Shown here: positions 8,889-16,815 of the stretch, piece by piece
How the letters are laid out: each line of letters opens with the position of its first letter
Position numbering within the stretch: the stretch's first letter is position 1
Source of the DNA: Bacteriovorax sp. BAL6_X
Lineage (GTDB): Bacteria; Bdellovibrionota; Bacteriovoracia; Bacteriovoracales; Bacteriovoracaceae
Reading direction: 5' to 3'
NCBI RefSeq assembly: GCF_000443995.1
Contig: NZ_AUMC01000006.1
Span: 591,817-655,816, forward strand
Length of the DNA: 64,000 nt
Position numbers and translations under genes: made by a program
The notes under the pieces: generated by a model
Told to the model about the DNA's origin: nothing
Databases searched by the model: none
The model's input: the letters and a program-made list of their open reading frames with translations, nothing else

Positions 8889-9664
8889 ATTTCGCCACAC
8901 TCGCCAGTGGCCTCAATTGACTTGAGAGTACGCTTCCATTTATTTTCAAATGGTATATCACGACAGTCATTATGACTTACTCCACGTTTCATAATCGCTC
9001 TGATTGTGCCTTTACAATTATCTGCTTCAAGAAAGAAGCCATTAGAGACAAATTTATCGATTTCTTTAATTACATTAATATTAACTTTTTTCTTAATACG
9101 CTTCTCAAGAAAATCATTTACTTCTTCTAAGCAAAGATTATCATTTTTAAGTGGGATTCTTTCTTTATCAAAACCTAATTCAACGATTTCTTGTCCTTGT
9201 GGATCCTTAGGCATTTTTTGTGAAATTTCATTCTTATCTCGTATTGTGAGATCATGATAGCCTCTAATATGGTTCCAGCCATAGCCCCAGGCATAACCTG
9301 TGTGAAATGATGGATTGCCACCGATATAGACAGCAACCTGCATGGCCTTACCAAAAATACTAGAGAACACATCTGAAACACATTGTTTAAGTTCTTCGTC
9401 GGCCGTTATTTTTTCCATTAGAGTTCCACCCATCCAGTAACTAACATCATGTTCAATACAACAATGCTGCCACAGTTTAGGTGCATTAAATGTTCCCTGA
9501 GGAGAAATTGATGAACAACCATCTGTTTGAAATGGCCTTAGGTAATGGTCAACACTTCTCTTTGACAACACCCCATTATTTAAATCAAGTAGGCCATATT
9601 CCTGTGCGTAGGAATAATTCACACTAAAAATTGAAAAGAGGATAAGTAATAATAAGAAACGCAT
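8861..9664 (-). CDS. Secreted phospholipase-A2-like protein
   Basis: This exported protein of 267 residues has a signal peptide, MRFLLLLILFSIFSVNYSYA. The mature part contains DGCSSISPQG, then WQHCCIEHDVSYWMGG and later ADEELKQCV. The CC-x-x-HD arrangement followed by aromatic and glycine residues is the calcium-dependent phospholipase A2 active-site helix, with His and Asp as catalytic residues. Paired cysteines suggest disulfides. The C-terminal half has four more cysteines and no known domain. True lipase activity is inferred, since many bacterial proteins share this motif without tested activity. It overlaps the convergent symporter gene by 28 bases at its 3' end. Confidence 0.7.
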   Translation of the reverse strand: MRFLLLLILFSIFSVNYSYAQEYGLLDLNNGVLSKRSVDHYLRPFQTDGCSSISPQGTFNAPKLWQHCCIEHDVSYWMGGTLMEKITADEELKQCVSDVFSSIFGKAMQVAVYIGGNPSFHTGYAWGYGWNHIRGYHDLTIRDKNEISQKMPKDPQGQEIVELGFDKERIPLKNDNLCLEEVNDFLEKRIKKKVNINVIKEIDKFVSNGFFLEADNCKGTIRAIMKRGVSHNDCRDIPFENKWKRTLKSIEATGECGEIYGRIYLAK

Positions 9665-9739
9665 AGACTGAATATAGCAAAATCAAGTGTTCTTCTTAAA
9701 ATTTTTAACATTTCTACATAGGTGTAAAAAACAGAGACA

Positions 9740-9928
9740 TTAGTTGCGATATAGACTATGGGGTTTAGGCCTTTTCTTCTCTTGTTGTATATCATCTTTA
9801 GCAGATGCCGGTGTACGCTCAGGCTTATCACGCTCAATAATCATATAAGTAATAAAGGCCACCCATAAGACGATGGCCACAACTGATAGGATAGTATTTC
9901 TGATTTTAAAAAAATTCTTATAAACCAT
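9740..9928 (-). CDS. Small single-pass membrane protein
   Basis: This is a 62-residue protein with one N-terminal membrane segment (residues about 11-31, ILSVVAIVLWVAFITYMII) followed by a charged Lys/Pro/Glu tail. It starts eight bases after the stop of the DUF1254/DUF1214 gene and is almost certainly co-transcribed with it. Its N-terminus has the same plan as that protein's (charged, then one helix), so the two may pair in the membrane. The family is unknown. Confidence 0.65.
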   Translation of the reverse strand: MVYKNFFKIRNTILSVVAIVLWVAFITYMIIERDKPERTPASAKDDIQQEKKRPKPHSLYRN

Positions 9929-9936
9929 TGCACAAC

Positions 9937-11502
9937 CTACTTCATTGAAATAACTTTTGGTTCAACTGGCTCAATGCCTGGAACCTTCCATTTCAAATCG
10001 AGAATCTTTTTTGATGGAATATACAATCTCATGATGACATAGAAATTGCCTTTTGGGGTTGCTAACCAATTTGCTTTCTGTTTTTCATCCATTGGCATGC
10101 GATTTGACAAATAAAGTTCAAATGAACCATCAGGTTTTTTAGTTAGGTTACTACTGTTATTCAATGAATAACGTTCGAGATCATTTTTAATAAGCATTTT
10201 GCTAACACTATCGTAGACTGTGACAGACCAGAAAGCTCTAACCTTTGGTTCAGTCTTAAAGCGAATTCGATACATTTTAGAGCCTGTAAGCTTATTACCT
10301 TTGATATCAATCTCGGCTAAAGGATACAAGGCCTCCTTTTCTCCCTGTCCACCAAGGTATGAATGTGAAACCATTGAGCGTAGAGCATAATCATCCCCAA
10401 AATTATCTAGCCCAAAAACATAACTCCAACCATTAGCAAATTTTGTATTAGCTGGATTTCTGATTTGTGCTGCACTAACTTGTGGGCCATCGTTTAAAAC
10501 CTGAGCTAAAATATCTTGTACGGACTGCGTGAGCATCTCTTTTTTGAACCCATCTTTTGTAATGCCAATCTTTTTAAATTGTCCAAATAGCGCCCGCTCT
10601 TTATCAGTGACTGGGTTTACCTTTAAATACTCTCCTAGCTCTTTAAAAAATCTTAGAGGGTCACTATCACCTCCAATACGTTTTTCTAGCGGATAAATAC
10701 GCACGCGTTTTTTATTTCCCAAGTACTCGTCTAGCTCAGTAAGTTTATATTGATCCTGAATCTTGTGAACTTCAGTGAGTTCTTTATTCATATCCTCTGA
10801 CTTAAAAACCTGTGTACGTCCCCAAAGCCAAACTTTCGATGTTGAGGCCTCAATGATAGTAAACTCTGAGAGTCTCTTGTCATTCTTGTACAATCCAATT
10901 GTATTTGGTGCCACTATTAAGTACTTTTGTGCATTTGTCCCTGTTGCTCTGGTTCCCACATACTTAATTAGGTTATGCCACATATCGAAAATATTAATAA
11001 CATAGTAGCGATCTTTAATTGTAGGAATGGATAGCACCATTGGTGACTGGTTTAAGTCTAAAATAGCACTTGAATAAAGAGTGTCCTGATTAGCGGTAGG
11101 CATATCGGTATCTGTCGGACCTGGCAGACGTCTAGAGTGACCAAATTCGTTTAAAGGTGCACGGAAGCTTGTTTCAGGCTGCTTTTGTGTAACGTCAGTA
11201 TAAATACGTGCGATATTTTCCATTCTAACAAGTGTTGAGCCCCAAAGGTATGCACTTAGTCCAAGTGAATAGGCCTCTTTTAAAAGTGGATCATCGTTAA
11301 CTGGGACAGAAGCAATAGATCTCTCATTACTACCACGTTCTTTACCGTAGTAGATTTTATCAATGGCCTTTTGCGAAAGATGCGTTCGATAGCTTTCAGG
11401 TGTATTCGTTTGTACAAGGTAAGTGACAGTTGATATCCAAGAGATAGCAAGAACTGCCCCTAAGACAGGGAAAAGATACTTCTTATAATTCGTTTTGCTC
11501 AT
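9937..11502 (-). CDS. DUF1254/DUF1214 domain protein, membrane-anchored
   Basis: This 521-residue protein has an N-terminal hydrophobic helix (residues about 9-31) acting as a signal anchor. It is followed by a DUF1254 domain (TLYSSAILDLNQSPMVLSIP then YYVINIFDMWHN) and a C-terminal DUF1214 domain (RAFWSVTVYDSVSKMLI then GNFYVIMRLYIPSKKIL). Family members are widespread envelope proteins of uncertain biochemical role. The start ATG 11502 has AAGGA upstream, but both elements are locked in a long hairpin (separate entry), so translation may be conditional. A 62-residue membrane protein follows eight bases downstream. An asd-phyH pair lies upstream on the same strand, 91 bases away, so read-through is possible. 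Confidence 0.88.
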   Translation of the reverse strand: MSKTNYKKYLFPVLGAVLAISWISTVTYLVQTNTPESYRTHLSQKAIDKIYYGKERGSNERSIASVPVNDDPLLKEAYSLGLSAYLWGSTLVRMENIARIYTDVTQKQPETSFRAPLNEFGHSRRLPGPTDTDMPTANQDTLYSSAILDLNQSPMVLSIPTIKDRYYVINIFDMWHNLIKYVGTRATGTNAQKYLIVAPNTIGLYKNDKRLSEFTIIEASTSKVWLWGRTQVFKSEDMNKELTEVHKIQDQYKLTELDEYLGNKKRVRIYPLEKRIGGDSDPLRFFKELGEYLKVNPVTDKERALFGQFKKIGITKDGFKKEMLTQSVQDILAQVLNDGPQVSAAQIRNPANTKFANGWSYVFGLDNFGDDYALRSMVSHSYLGGQGEKEALYPLAEIDIKGNKLTGSKMYRIRFKTEPKVRAFWSVTVYDSVSKMLIKNDLERYSLNNSSNLTKKPDGSFELYLSNRMPMDEKQKANWLATPKGNFYVIMRLYIPSKKILDLKWKVPGIEPVEPKVISMK

Positions 11503-11563
11503 CGCTATTTCCTTGTTTTATTGTGTGCATAGTCACAATATAGCGCAAGCAAAATAGCGATGA
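11499..11563 (-). promoter_or_regulatory. Nested hairpin sequestering SD and start codon of the DUF1254 gene
   Basis: Three stacked stems can be read. The outer 12 bp is TCATCGCTATTT (11499-11510) with AAATAGCGATGA (11552-11563). The middle is CTTG (11512-11515) with CAAG (11546-11549). The inner 7 bp is TATTGTG (11519-11525) with CACAATA (11534-11540), with an 8-nt loop. In the minus-strand RNA the start codon (11502-11500) lies in the outer stem and the AAGG of the SD in the middle stem. It may act as a translational switch, or the palindromes may be operator DNA. Confidence 0.6.
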
Positions 11564-11593
11564 ACTTAATAATCGTGAATTAAGGTTAAAAAC

Positions 11594-12337
11594 TTAAAGT
11601 GTAAGTCGCCTACCAAAACCAGCCCCAGGATACTCTCTCTTATTTGCACCTGGCTGTGCATAACCATTAATTAAAACTCTACGAGGTGAATCTGTTTTAT
11701 TAAGTGATGAAGAATGAAAAGTATAGGGGCCAAAGAAAGCAACATCACCGGCCTTAAGCTTTAGATCAATGGCCGGAAGTTTTTCGAGAAGATCATCAAT
11801 AATACTTGGATCTTCCTTATAATTAAGATGACCTTGAAGATGCGATTTTGGGATGAACTTAAGAGGTCCATTGAGAGAATTCATATCATCAATGGCCATT
11901 ACTGTTTGAACGTAACTGCCTCGCCCATCAACATCTTCCCACAGCTCTGTTCCATATCGACGATGTTCACTATCTTGATGCCACTTAAATTCAACAATTT
12001 GTCCCGGTAGCTTAAAGTGGGCCTGATTAATAAGCTGAACTAATTCGTTTGACTCTAGTATCCTACCTACAATATTTAGAATTTTCTTGTCAGCACCTAT
12101 ATCAAGAAGATGTTCATCATAACCGCCACACCAAACGATACGGTTTAAAGCACTCTTGTCAAAAACGAATTGTGCTAGCTTTAGCATCTGAGTTTCTTCT
12201 ATCGTTTGAGATGCTTCATATAAGTTATCAAACGAGCGCTTGATGCGCTTAATTTCCGAAAAATCAAAAAGGCCCTCTACAATGCAAAAGCCATTTTCAT
12301 AAAAATCTTTAACTAATTTATTATAATCTAATTCCAT
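11594..12337 (-). CDS. Phytanoyl-CoA dioxygenase (PhyH)-like Fe(II)/2-oxoglutarate oxygenase
   Basis: This is a cytoplasmic non-haem iron oxygenase family protein of 247 residues. The iron facial triad is visible: the HxD motif in KWHQDSEH and the distal His in GPYTFHSSSLNK. The 2-oxoglutarate-binding Arg follows in SPRRVLINGY. The DDMNSLNGPLKFIPKSH segment is characteristic of PhyH relatives that hydroxylate small molecules. The substrate is not predictable. It begins seven bases after the asd stop codon. No SD is evident, but TATAAT (12344-12349, minus strand) lies just upstream of the ATG, so a leaderless transcript is possible besides read-through from asd. Linkage to asd hints at, but does not show, an amino-acid-derived substrate. 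Confidence 0.85.
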   Translation of the reverse strand: MELDYNKLVKDFYENGFCIVEGLFDFSEIKRIKRSFDNLYEASQTIEETQMLKLAQFVFDKSALNRIVWCGGYDEHLLDIGADKKILNIVGRILESNELVQLINQAHFKLPGQIVEFKWHQDSEHRRYGTELWEDVDGRGSYVQTVMAIDDMNSLNGPLKFIPKSHLQGHLNYKEDPSIIDDLLEKLPAIDLKLKAGDVAFFGPYTFHSSSLNKTDSPRRVLINGYAQPGANKREYPGAGFGRRLTL

Positions 12338-12344
12338 AAATCTA

Positions 12345-13442
12345 TTATAGCACGATATTAAGCATTCTTCTTAATGGCTCTGCCGCTCCCCAAAGAAGTT
12401 GATCACCACTTGTAAAGATATTTAGGTACTCATCCCCCATGTGCATCTTACGTACTCGGCCAACAGTCGTCTTAAGTGTTCCTGAAACATAGCGTGGGTT
12501 GAGTTTTTCACGTGTGGCCTCTGGTGTATTTTCAACAAACTCAGTATACTCAGAAAAGTTCCTAATCATGTCTTCTATTGTTTTAAGATCTACTGATTTA
12601 TTAAGCTTTACTGTTAATGCTTGAGAATGTGACCTTAAGGCACCAACTCTTACACAAGTCCCATCAATAGGAATTGGATTCTTAGAACGTCCTAAGATCT
12701 TATTTGTTTCACTAAATGCTTTCCACTCTTCACGTGTCTGGCCATCTTCGACGCCACTATCAATCCAAGGGATTAAATTAAGCGCTAGAGGAACACCAAA
12801 ACAATCACTTTCTAGCTCGTTACTTTTTAAAAGATTAGAGATATTTTGATCGAGTTGAAGAATTGGCCCATCCATTAGAGGCTTGGCCATATTTCCAATT
12901 ACTTCCATTTGAGTTAGAAGCTCTTTCATATGACGAGCGCCACCACCAGAAGCAGCCTGATAAGACATAGTACTCATCCACTCAACAAGGCCTTCTTGGA
13001 AGAGGCTTCCAATTCCCATAAGCATCAAGCTAACGGTACAGTTTCCACCTACAAAATTTTTAATTCCATCATTAAGGGCCTTGTCAATGATATCGCGGTT
13101 GACTGGATCTAAAATAATTAGTGAGTCATCATCCATTCTCTTTGCAGAAGCAGCGTCAATCCAAAAACCTCGCCAGTTAACTTTTTCAAGTTCTGGGCGT
13201 ACTTGCTTTGTATAATCTCCGCCTTGGCAAGAGATGATAATATCCATATCAGCAAGTTCTGAGATATTATTTGCATCTTTAAGAGTGTGTGTAGCATTAT
13301 AAATAAGTGGCCCAACTTGGCCTGCCTGAGAAGTCGAAAAGAAGTATGGATCAATTTTGGCAAAGTCTCCTTCGCTCTCCATTCTCTCTAAGAGAACAGA
13401 TCCAACCATTCCACGCCAACCAATAATTCCTACTTTTTTCAT
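12345..13442 (-). CDS. asd: Aspartate-semialdehyde dehydrogenase
   Basis: This enzyme reduces aspartyl-phosphate to aspartate semialdehyde, the second step of the lysine/threonine/methionine pathway. ATG 13442 follows GGAG with six-base spacing; the in-frame start at 13454 would place the SD inside the gene, so it is rejected. The protein has 365 residues with the NADP-binding start MKKVGIIGWRGMVGSVLL, catalytic Cys135 in VGGNCTVSLML, and the QAASGGGARHMKEL segment of the proteobacterial Asd type. It is divergent from the lysC-dapB-dapA-dapD-lysA operon, and its product feeds dapA there. A PhyH-like gene follows seven bases downstream. Confidence 0.95.
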   Translation of the reverse strand: MKKVGIIGWRGMVGSVLLERMESEGDFAKIDPYFFSTSQAGQVGPLIYNATHTLKDANNISELADMDIIISCQGGDYTKQVRPELEKVNWRGFWIDAASAKRMDDDSLIILDPVNRDIIDKALNDGIKNFVGGNCTVSLMLMGIGSLFQEGLVEWMSTMSYQAASGGGARHMKELLTQMEVIGNMAKPLMDGPILQLDQNISNLLKSNELESDCFGVPLALNLIPWIDSGVEDGQTREEWKAFSETNKILGRSKNPIPIDGTCVRVGALRSHSQALTVKLNKSVDLKTIEDMIRNFSEYTEFVENTPEATREKLNPRYVSGTLKTTVGRVRKMHMGDEYLNIFTSGDQLLWGAAEPLRRMLNIVL

Positions 13443-13499
13443 ATGTATCTCCATAGGCTACGGCCTTTTTTATTTATTTATGGCCAAAATTATAAATGT

Positions 13500-13519
13500 A
13501 TAGACATCAATGTGTCTAT
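13500..13519. repeat. Inverted repeat overlapping the lysC leader promoter
   Basis: ATAGACA (13500-13506) and TGTCTAT (13513-13519) are 7-bp perfect inverted arms with a 6-bp spacer. They overlap the predicted -35 box and spacer, so this could be an operator as well as a chance palindrome. Confidence 0.35.
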
Positions 13520-13529
13520 CTACTACAAT
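13501..13529 (+). promoter_or_regulatory. Predicted sigma70 promoter of the lysine operon leader
   Basis: A -35 box TAGACA (13501-13506) and a -10 box TACAAT (13524-13529) are separated by exactly 17 bases. Transcription would begin near 13536, only a few bases before the riboswitch core at 13542, which supports the placement. Confidence 0.6.
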
Positions 13530-13540
13530 TAATTTCAATT

Positions 13541-13690
13541 GAAGAGGCGCAGTGTTCAGAGCGTGTTGATAAGGGTGCACAACTATTTTAGTCCGTTATC
13601 AGTCAACACAATGGGAATATTGCCGAAATAAGGCCAGAGTGTGCAACTTGTCTTATTGGTCACTAAGGGAGAAGCCTTAGGACTGTCATA
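13541..13690 (+). ncRNA. Lysine riboswitch (L box)
   Basis: The leader holds conserved L-box pieces in the right order: GAGGCGC (13544-13550), TGCCGAA (13621-13627) and GGACTGTC (13680-13687). P2 forms from GTGTTGATAA (13563-13572) with TTATC and AACAC further on. P3 is ATAAG (13628-13632) with CTTAT (13652-13656). P4 is CTAAGG (13663-13668) with CCTTAG (13675-13680). The diagnostic L2-L3 kissing interaction is present: TGCACA (13576-13581) is fully complementary to TGTGCA (13640-13645). It stands directly upstream of five lysine-pathway genes. The P1 closing helix is not clear by eye. Confidence 0.88.
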
Positions 13691-13851
13691 TAGTAAATTT
13701 TAATTAACGAAATTAGGATTTAGTTATGTGGAGAGCTTCAAATGCAAATGTTAGCTTAGATCTGTTAGCTTGATGTTTTTTGCATTTCTTGATTCTCCTA
13801 CATACAATTATCTTAATTTTAAAGCTTTAAACGTTTTTACTTTGGAGACTT
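13691..13851 (+). promoter_or_regulatory. Likely expression platform between riboswitch and lysC
   Basis: This stretch has no substantial gene. It holds a 9-bp pairing AAATGCAAA (13740-13748) with TTTGCATTT (13779-13787) without a following T run. There is also a TCTCC (13794-13798) complementary to the lysC SD GGAGA (13844-13848), and a 16-codon reading frame with SD-like AGGA (13726-13773). Control by masking the SD fits better than termination, but this is inference. Nothing lysine-rich is encoded, so classical peptide attenuation is unlikely. Confidence 0.4.
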
Positions 13852-15222
13852 ATGTCAACTCATACAAATGAAGTTATTGTTGCGAAATTTGGTGGATCCT
13901 CGATGGCAAACCTGGAGGCCATGACTCGATCTGCGCAGATCAGTGTTAATAAAGGTGCCAATATGGTCATCGTTTCAGCTGTCTATGGTGTTACAAATCT
14001 TCTTGTGGAGATATCTAAAAAAGCACCTGCTGGTGACGAGACCCGCGTGAATGAACTTATTCTTGAAATAGAAGATAAACATCGTGAAATCCTTCAAGAT
14101 ATGCAAGCTACAGAGAGTTTAAAAGATGATATGACTCAACTTCTTTCAGAAGTTAATATGATTGCCAAGGGGATGCTCCTTTTAAGAGAATGTTCAAATC
14201 GAGCATATGACTCATTAGTAAGTCTTGGAGAACGGCTTTCATCTCTTGTTTTTAGTGAGGTACTAGCACGTATCACAGAACAGTCAGCATCGAACAAGAG
14301 AGTTGAATTATTTGATATACGTCAGGTACTTGTTACAGACGACAGTTTTACCAAGTCCTCTCCTGACATTAAAGAGACTAAGGCCCGTGCAGATAAGTTA
14401 TTAGTTAACGCAAAATATGGTGACATCGTCTATGTTTCACAGGGCTTTATTGGAGCAACTAGCGAAGGGTTAACAACAACTTTAGGACGAGGTGGTTCAG
14501 ATTATTCTGCGGCACTCATTGCAGAGGCCATGGGTGCCGACACACTTCAAATTTGGACTGATGTTGCAGGTATTGCAACAACAGACCCTAGAATTGTTAA
14601 AGAAGCAAAACTTTTAAATGAAATTACATTTTCTGAAGCGGCCGAGCTGGCAACTTTTGGTGCAAAAATACTTCATCCAACGACCTTAACCCCGGCATTA
14701 CGTGCTGGGATTAAGGTCTTTGTTGGATCGAGCTATGAACCAAATGAACCAGGAACATGGATTAAAGCACAAACTCAATCTGCGCCGTTAATTCGTGCCA
14801 TGGCCTTAAGACGTGAGCAAAGCCTTGTCACATTATCGACCCCAAAAATGCTCCAAGCACATGGATTTTTATTTGAAATTTTCAAAATCTTTAACGAGTT
14901 TAAAGTCAGTATTGATTCAATAACAACATCAGAGATTTCAGTAGCACTTACTTTAGATGATAGTGCTTTATTAAATAAGAAGATTATAGATCGTTTATCT
15001 GAGCTTTGTAGCGTAAAAGTAGAAAAGGATTTAACATTAGTAAGTCTTATTGGAAACGAAATCAATCACACACCAAATATTGCAGCACGAATTTTTAATG
15101 CAATTGATGGAATTAATGTTCGTATGATTTGCTTAGGTGCTAGTAAGCATAATTTTTGTTTCTTAGTAGGTAAGAATGATGCTGACGAAACAATTCAAAG
15201 ATTACACAAGGAATTCATTTAA
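13852..15222 (+). CDS. lysC: Aspartate kinase
   Basis: This enzyme phosphorylates aspartate, the first committed step toward DAP and lysine. The 456-residue protein begins VIVAKFGGSSMAN, with KFGGSS being the ATP-binding lysine motif. It has SLGERLSS, GRGGSDYSAALIAEAMGA and WTDVAGIATTDPR, followed by C-terminal ACT domains (residues about 320-456) that usually mediate feedback by lysine. GGAG five bases before the ATG supports the start. The stop overlaps the dapB start by one base (TAATG). Control is expected at two levels: the upstream lysine riboswitch and allosteric inhibition. The ACT pattern and length fit the monofunctional LysC type rather than a ThrA fusion. Confidence 0.95.
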   Translation: MSTHTNEVIVAKFGGSSMANLEAMTRSAQISVNKGANMVIVSAVYGVTNLLVEISKKAPAGDETRVNELILEIEDKHREILQDMQATESLKDDMTQLLSEVNMIAKGMLLLRECSNRAYDSLVSLGERLSSLVFSEVLARITEQSASNKRVELFDIRQVLVTDDSFTKSSPDIKETKARADKLLVNAKYGDIVYVSQGFIGATSEGLTTTLGRGGSDYSAALIAEAMGADTLQIWTDVAGIATTDPRIVKEAKLLNEITFSEAAELATFGAKILHPTTLTPALRAGIKVFVGSSYEPNEPGTWIKAQTQSAPLIRAMALRREQSLVTLSTPKMLQAHGFLFEIFKIFNEFKVSIDSITTSEISVALTLDDSALLNKKIIDRLSELCSVKVEKDLTLVSLIGNEINHTPNIAARIFNAIDGINVRMICLGASKHNFCFLVGKNDADETIQRLHKEFI

Positions 15223-15902
15223 TGAAAATTGCACTTTTAGGAAAAGGAAAGACTGGTTCAAAAGTTATTGAACTATGTAAATCACAAGAGTATTCGTATA
15301 TTGAACTAGAAGTTTTTGACTCAAAAAACCCTTTAAAGAAAGATGATCTTAATAGATTTGATATAGTCCTCTCTTTTTTGAATGGTGATGTATTTTTAGA
15401 GCACTATTTTAAATTATTAAGCGAGTCAGGAATCTGCGTAGTAACTGGTTCTACTGGTTTTGCATGGACACCTGAGCTTGTAAGTAAAATTAAGTCTCCT
15501 TGGATTAAGGCCACAAACTTTAGCCTAGGCATGAATTTGGCCAAAGAAATGATCCGAATTGCGGCCAAGGCACAAGCTCTCTTTCCTGCTAAGGATCTAA
15601 AATATGAAATTCATGAAGTCCATCATACAAAGAAATTAGATGCACCTAGTGGTACGGCACTTTCGTGGCAAGAATGGTTAGATAAAGACTCAACTATTAC
15701 TAGCGAAAGAACTGGTGATATTATTGGAATTCACGAATTAAAGATTGATACTCCAAATGAATATATTACAATAAAACACGAAGCTAAGGATCGTAAAATT
15801 TTTGCGGCAGGAGCTCTTTGGGCCTGTCAGCGCGTAAAAAATCTTAGTCCTGGACTACACGACTTTAGTGACATTGCACGACAAGTAATAAGAGAAATCT
15901 AA
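15222..15902 (+). CDS. dapB: 4-hydroxy-tetrahydrodipicolinate reductase, short form
   Basis: This enzyme reduces the DapA product to tetrahydrodipicolinate with NAD(P)H. The N-terminal Rossmann start MKIALLGKGKTGSKV, the VVTGSTGF segment and the signature EVHHTKKLDAPSGTAL, with catalytic HH and Lys, are all present. At 226 residues it is shorter than the usual 240-275. The shortfall lies mainly in the Rossmann half, between the first beta-alpha unit and STGF, as in some compact DapB proteins. It is translationally coupled to lysC by the one-base stop/start overlap and followed by dapA 17 bases later. Confidence 0.93.
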   Translation: MKIALLGKGKTGSKVIELCKSQEYSYIELEVFDSKNPLKKDDLNRFDIVLSFLNGDVFLEHYFKLLSESGICVVTGSTGFAWTPELVSKIKSPWIKATNFSLGMNLAKEMIRIAAKAQALFPAKDLKYEIHEVHHTKKLDAPSGTALSWQEWLDKDSTITSERTGDIIGIHELKIDTPNEYITIKHEAKDRKIFAAGALWACQRVKNLSPGLHDFSDIARQVIREI

Positions 15903-15919
15903 ATCAAGGAGCTATTAAG

Positions 15920-16813
15920 ATGGCAAATCATGACTATATAAATTCAACACCTTTATGGACGGCGGTGATCACTCCCCTAAACTCAGATCTAACAATTGAT
16001 CTTGATTCCCTTGAATCAATTCTTAGAGAACAAGAAGCCGCTGGAAATGGGATTCTAATCCTAGGCTCAACTGGTGAGGCATTAAACCTCAATCTTGAAG
16101 AAAGAAAGAATATTCTTAACTTTGTTATCGATCTAGAATTAAAGGTACCACTGATGTGTGGTGTTGGTGGAATCAACCTTACTGAAACATGTGAGTGGGT
16201 TTCATACTTAGATGGACTTAATATTGACGCCTATCTTATGGTTACCCCTCTTTATGCAAAGCCAGGAGCTGAAGGACAGTATCAGTGGTTTAAAACTCTT
16301 ATGGACGTCTCAAATAAACCTGTCATGCTCTATAATGTTCCTTCTCGTGCAGGAATTGAATTATCATTTGAGGCCGTTAAACGCCTAAATAAGCACAAAC
16401 AATTTTGGGCCATTAAGGAAGCAAGTGGAAGCCCAGAGAAATTTGCAAAATATGTTGAAGCAGCTGGTGAGTTAGGTCGAGTTTACAGTGGTGACGATGG
16501 AATGTTACCAGAATTTGCACCTCTAGGGGCCAAAGGACTAGTTTCAGTCGCTTCAAACCCATGGCCTGCCCAAACACACGCATACACTGTCGCTTGCTTA
16601 GGCGGCGAATTAAGTGAAGAAGAATCAAATATGTGGGTCGAATCAAGCAATACCATGTTTGTTGCTTCAAACCCAGTACCTGCAAAATGGTTAATGAAAG
16701 AAAATGGACAAATCAAAGATGCAAGTCTTCGTCCGCCACTTTCAATCAAAGATATGAGATTAGAAACTAATGTTTTAAACGCAAATAAAAATATTCAAAG
16801 TTGGAGAAAGTAA
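15920..16813 (+). CDS. dapA: 4-hydroxy-tetrahydrodipicolinate synthase
   Basis: This enzyme condenses pyruvate with aspartate semialdehyde (from Asd, encoded divergently). The TIM-barrel protein has 297 residues with Schiff-base Lys166 in FWAIKEASGS, Tyr138 in MLYNVPSRAG and the GSTGEALNL pyruvate-binding motif near residue 50. The Y-x-V-P-S-R-x-G pattern is the standard DapA signature. AAGGAG sits eleven bases before the ATG. dapD starts two bases after its stop. Confidence 0.95.
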   Translation: MANHDYINSTPLWTAVITPLNSDLTIDLDSLESILREQEAAGNGILILGSTGEALNLNLEERKNILNFVIDLELKVPLMCGVGGINLTETCEWVSYLDGLNIDAYLMVTPLYAKPGAEGQYQWFKTLMDVSNKPVMLYNVPSRAGIELSFEAVKRLNKHKQFWAIKEASGSPEKFAKYVEAAGELGRVYSGDDGMLPEFAPLGAKGLVSVASNPWPAQTHAYTVACLGGELSEEESNMWVESSNTMFVASNPVPAKWLMKENGQIKDASLRPPLSIKDMRLETNVLNANKNIQSWRK

Positions 16814-16815
16814 TA

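Noticed and set aside
13726..13773. Lysine attenuator leader peptide upstream of lysC
   Set aside because: The 15-residue frame has no Lys codon, and the riboswitch explains lysine control; kept only as a low-level observation.
16413..16749. Two long minus-strand reading frames inside dapA
   Set aside because: They are fully antisense to a clear dapA gene, lack SD sequences and show no protein-like composition.
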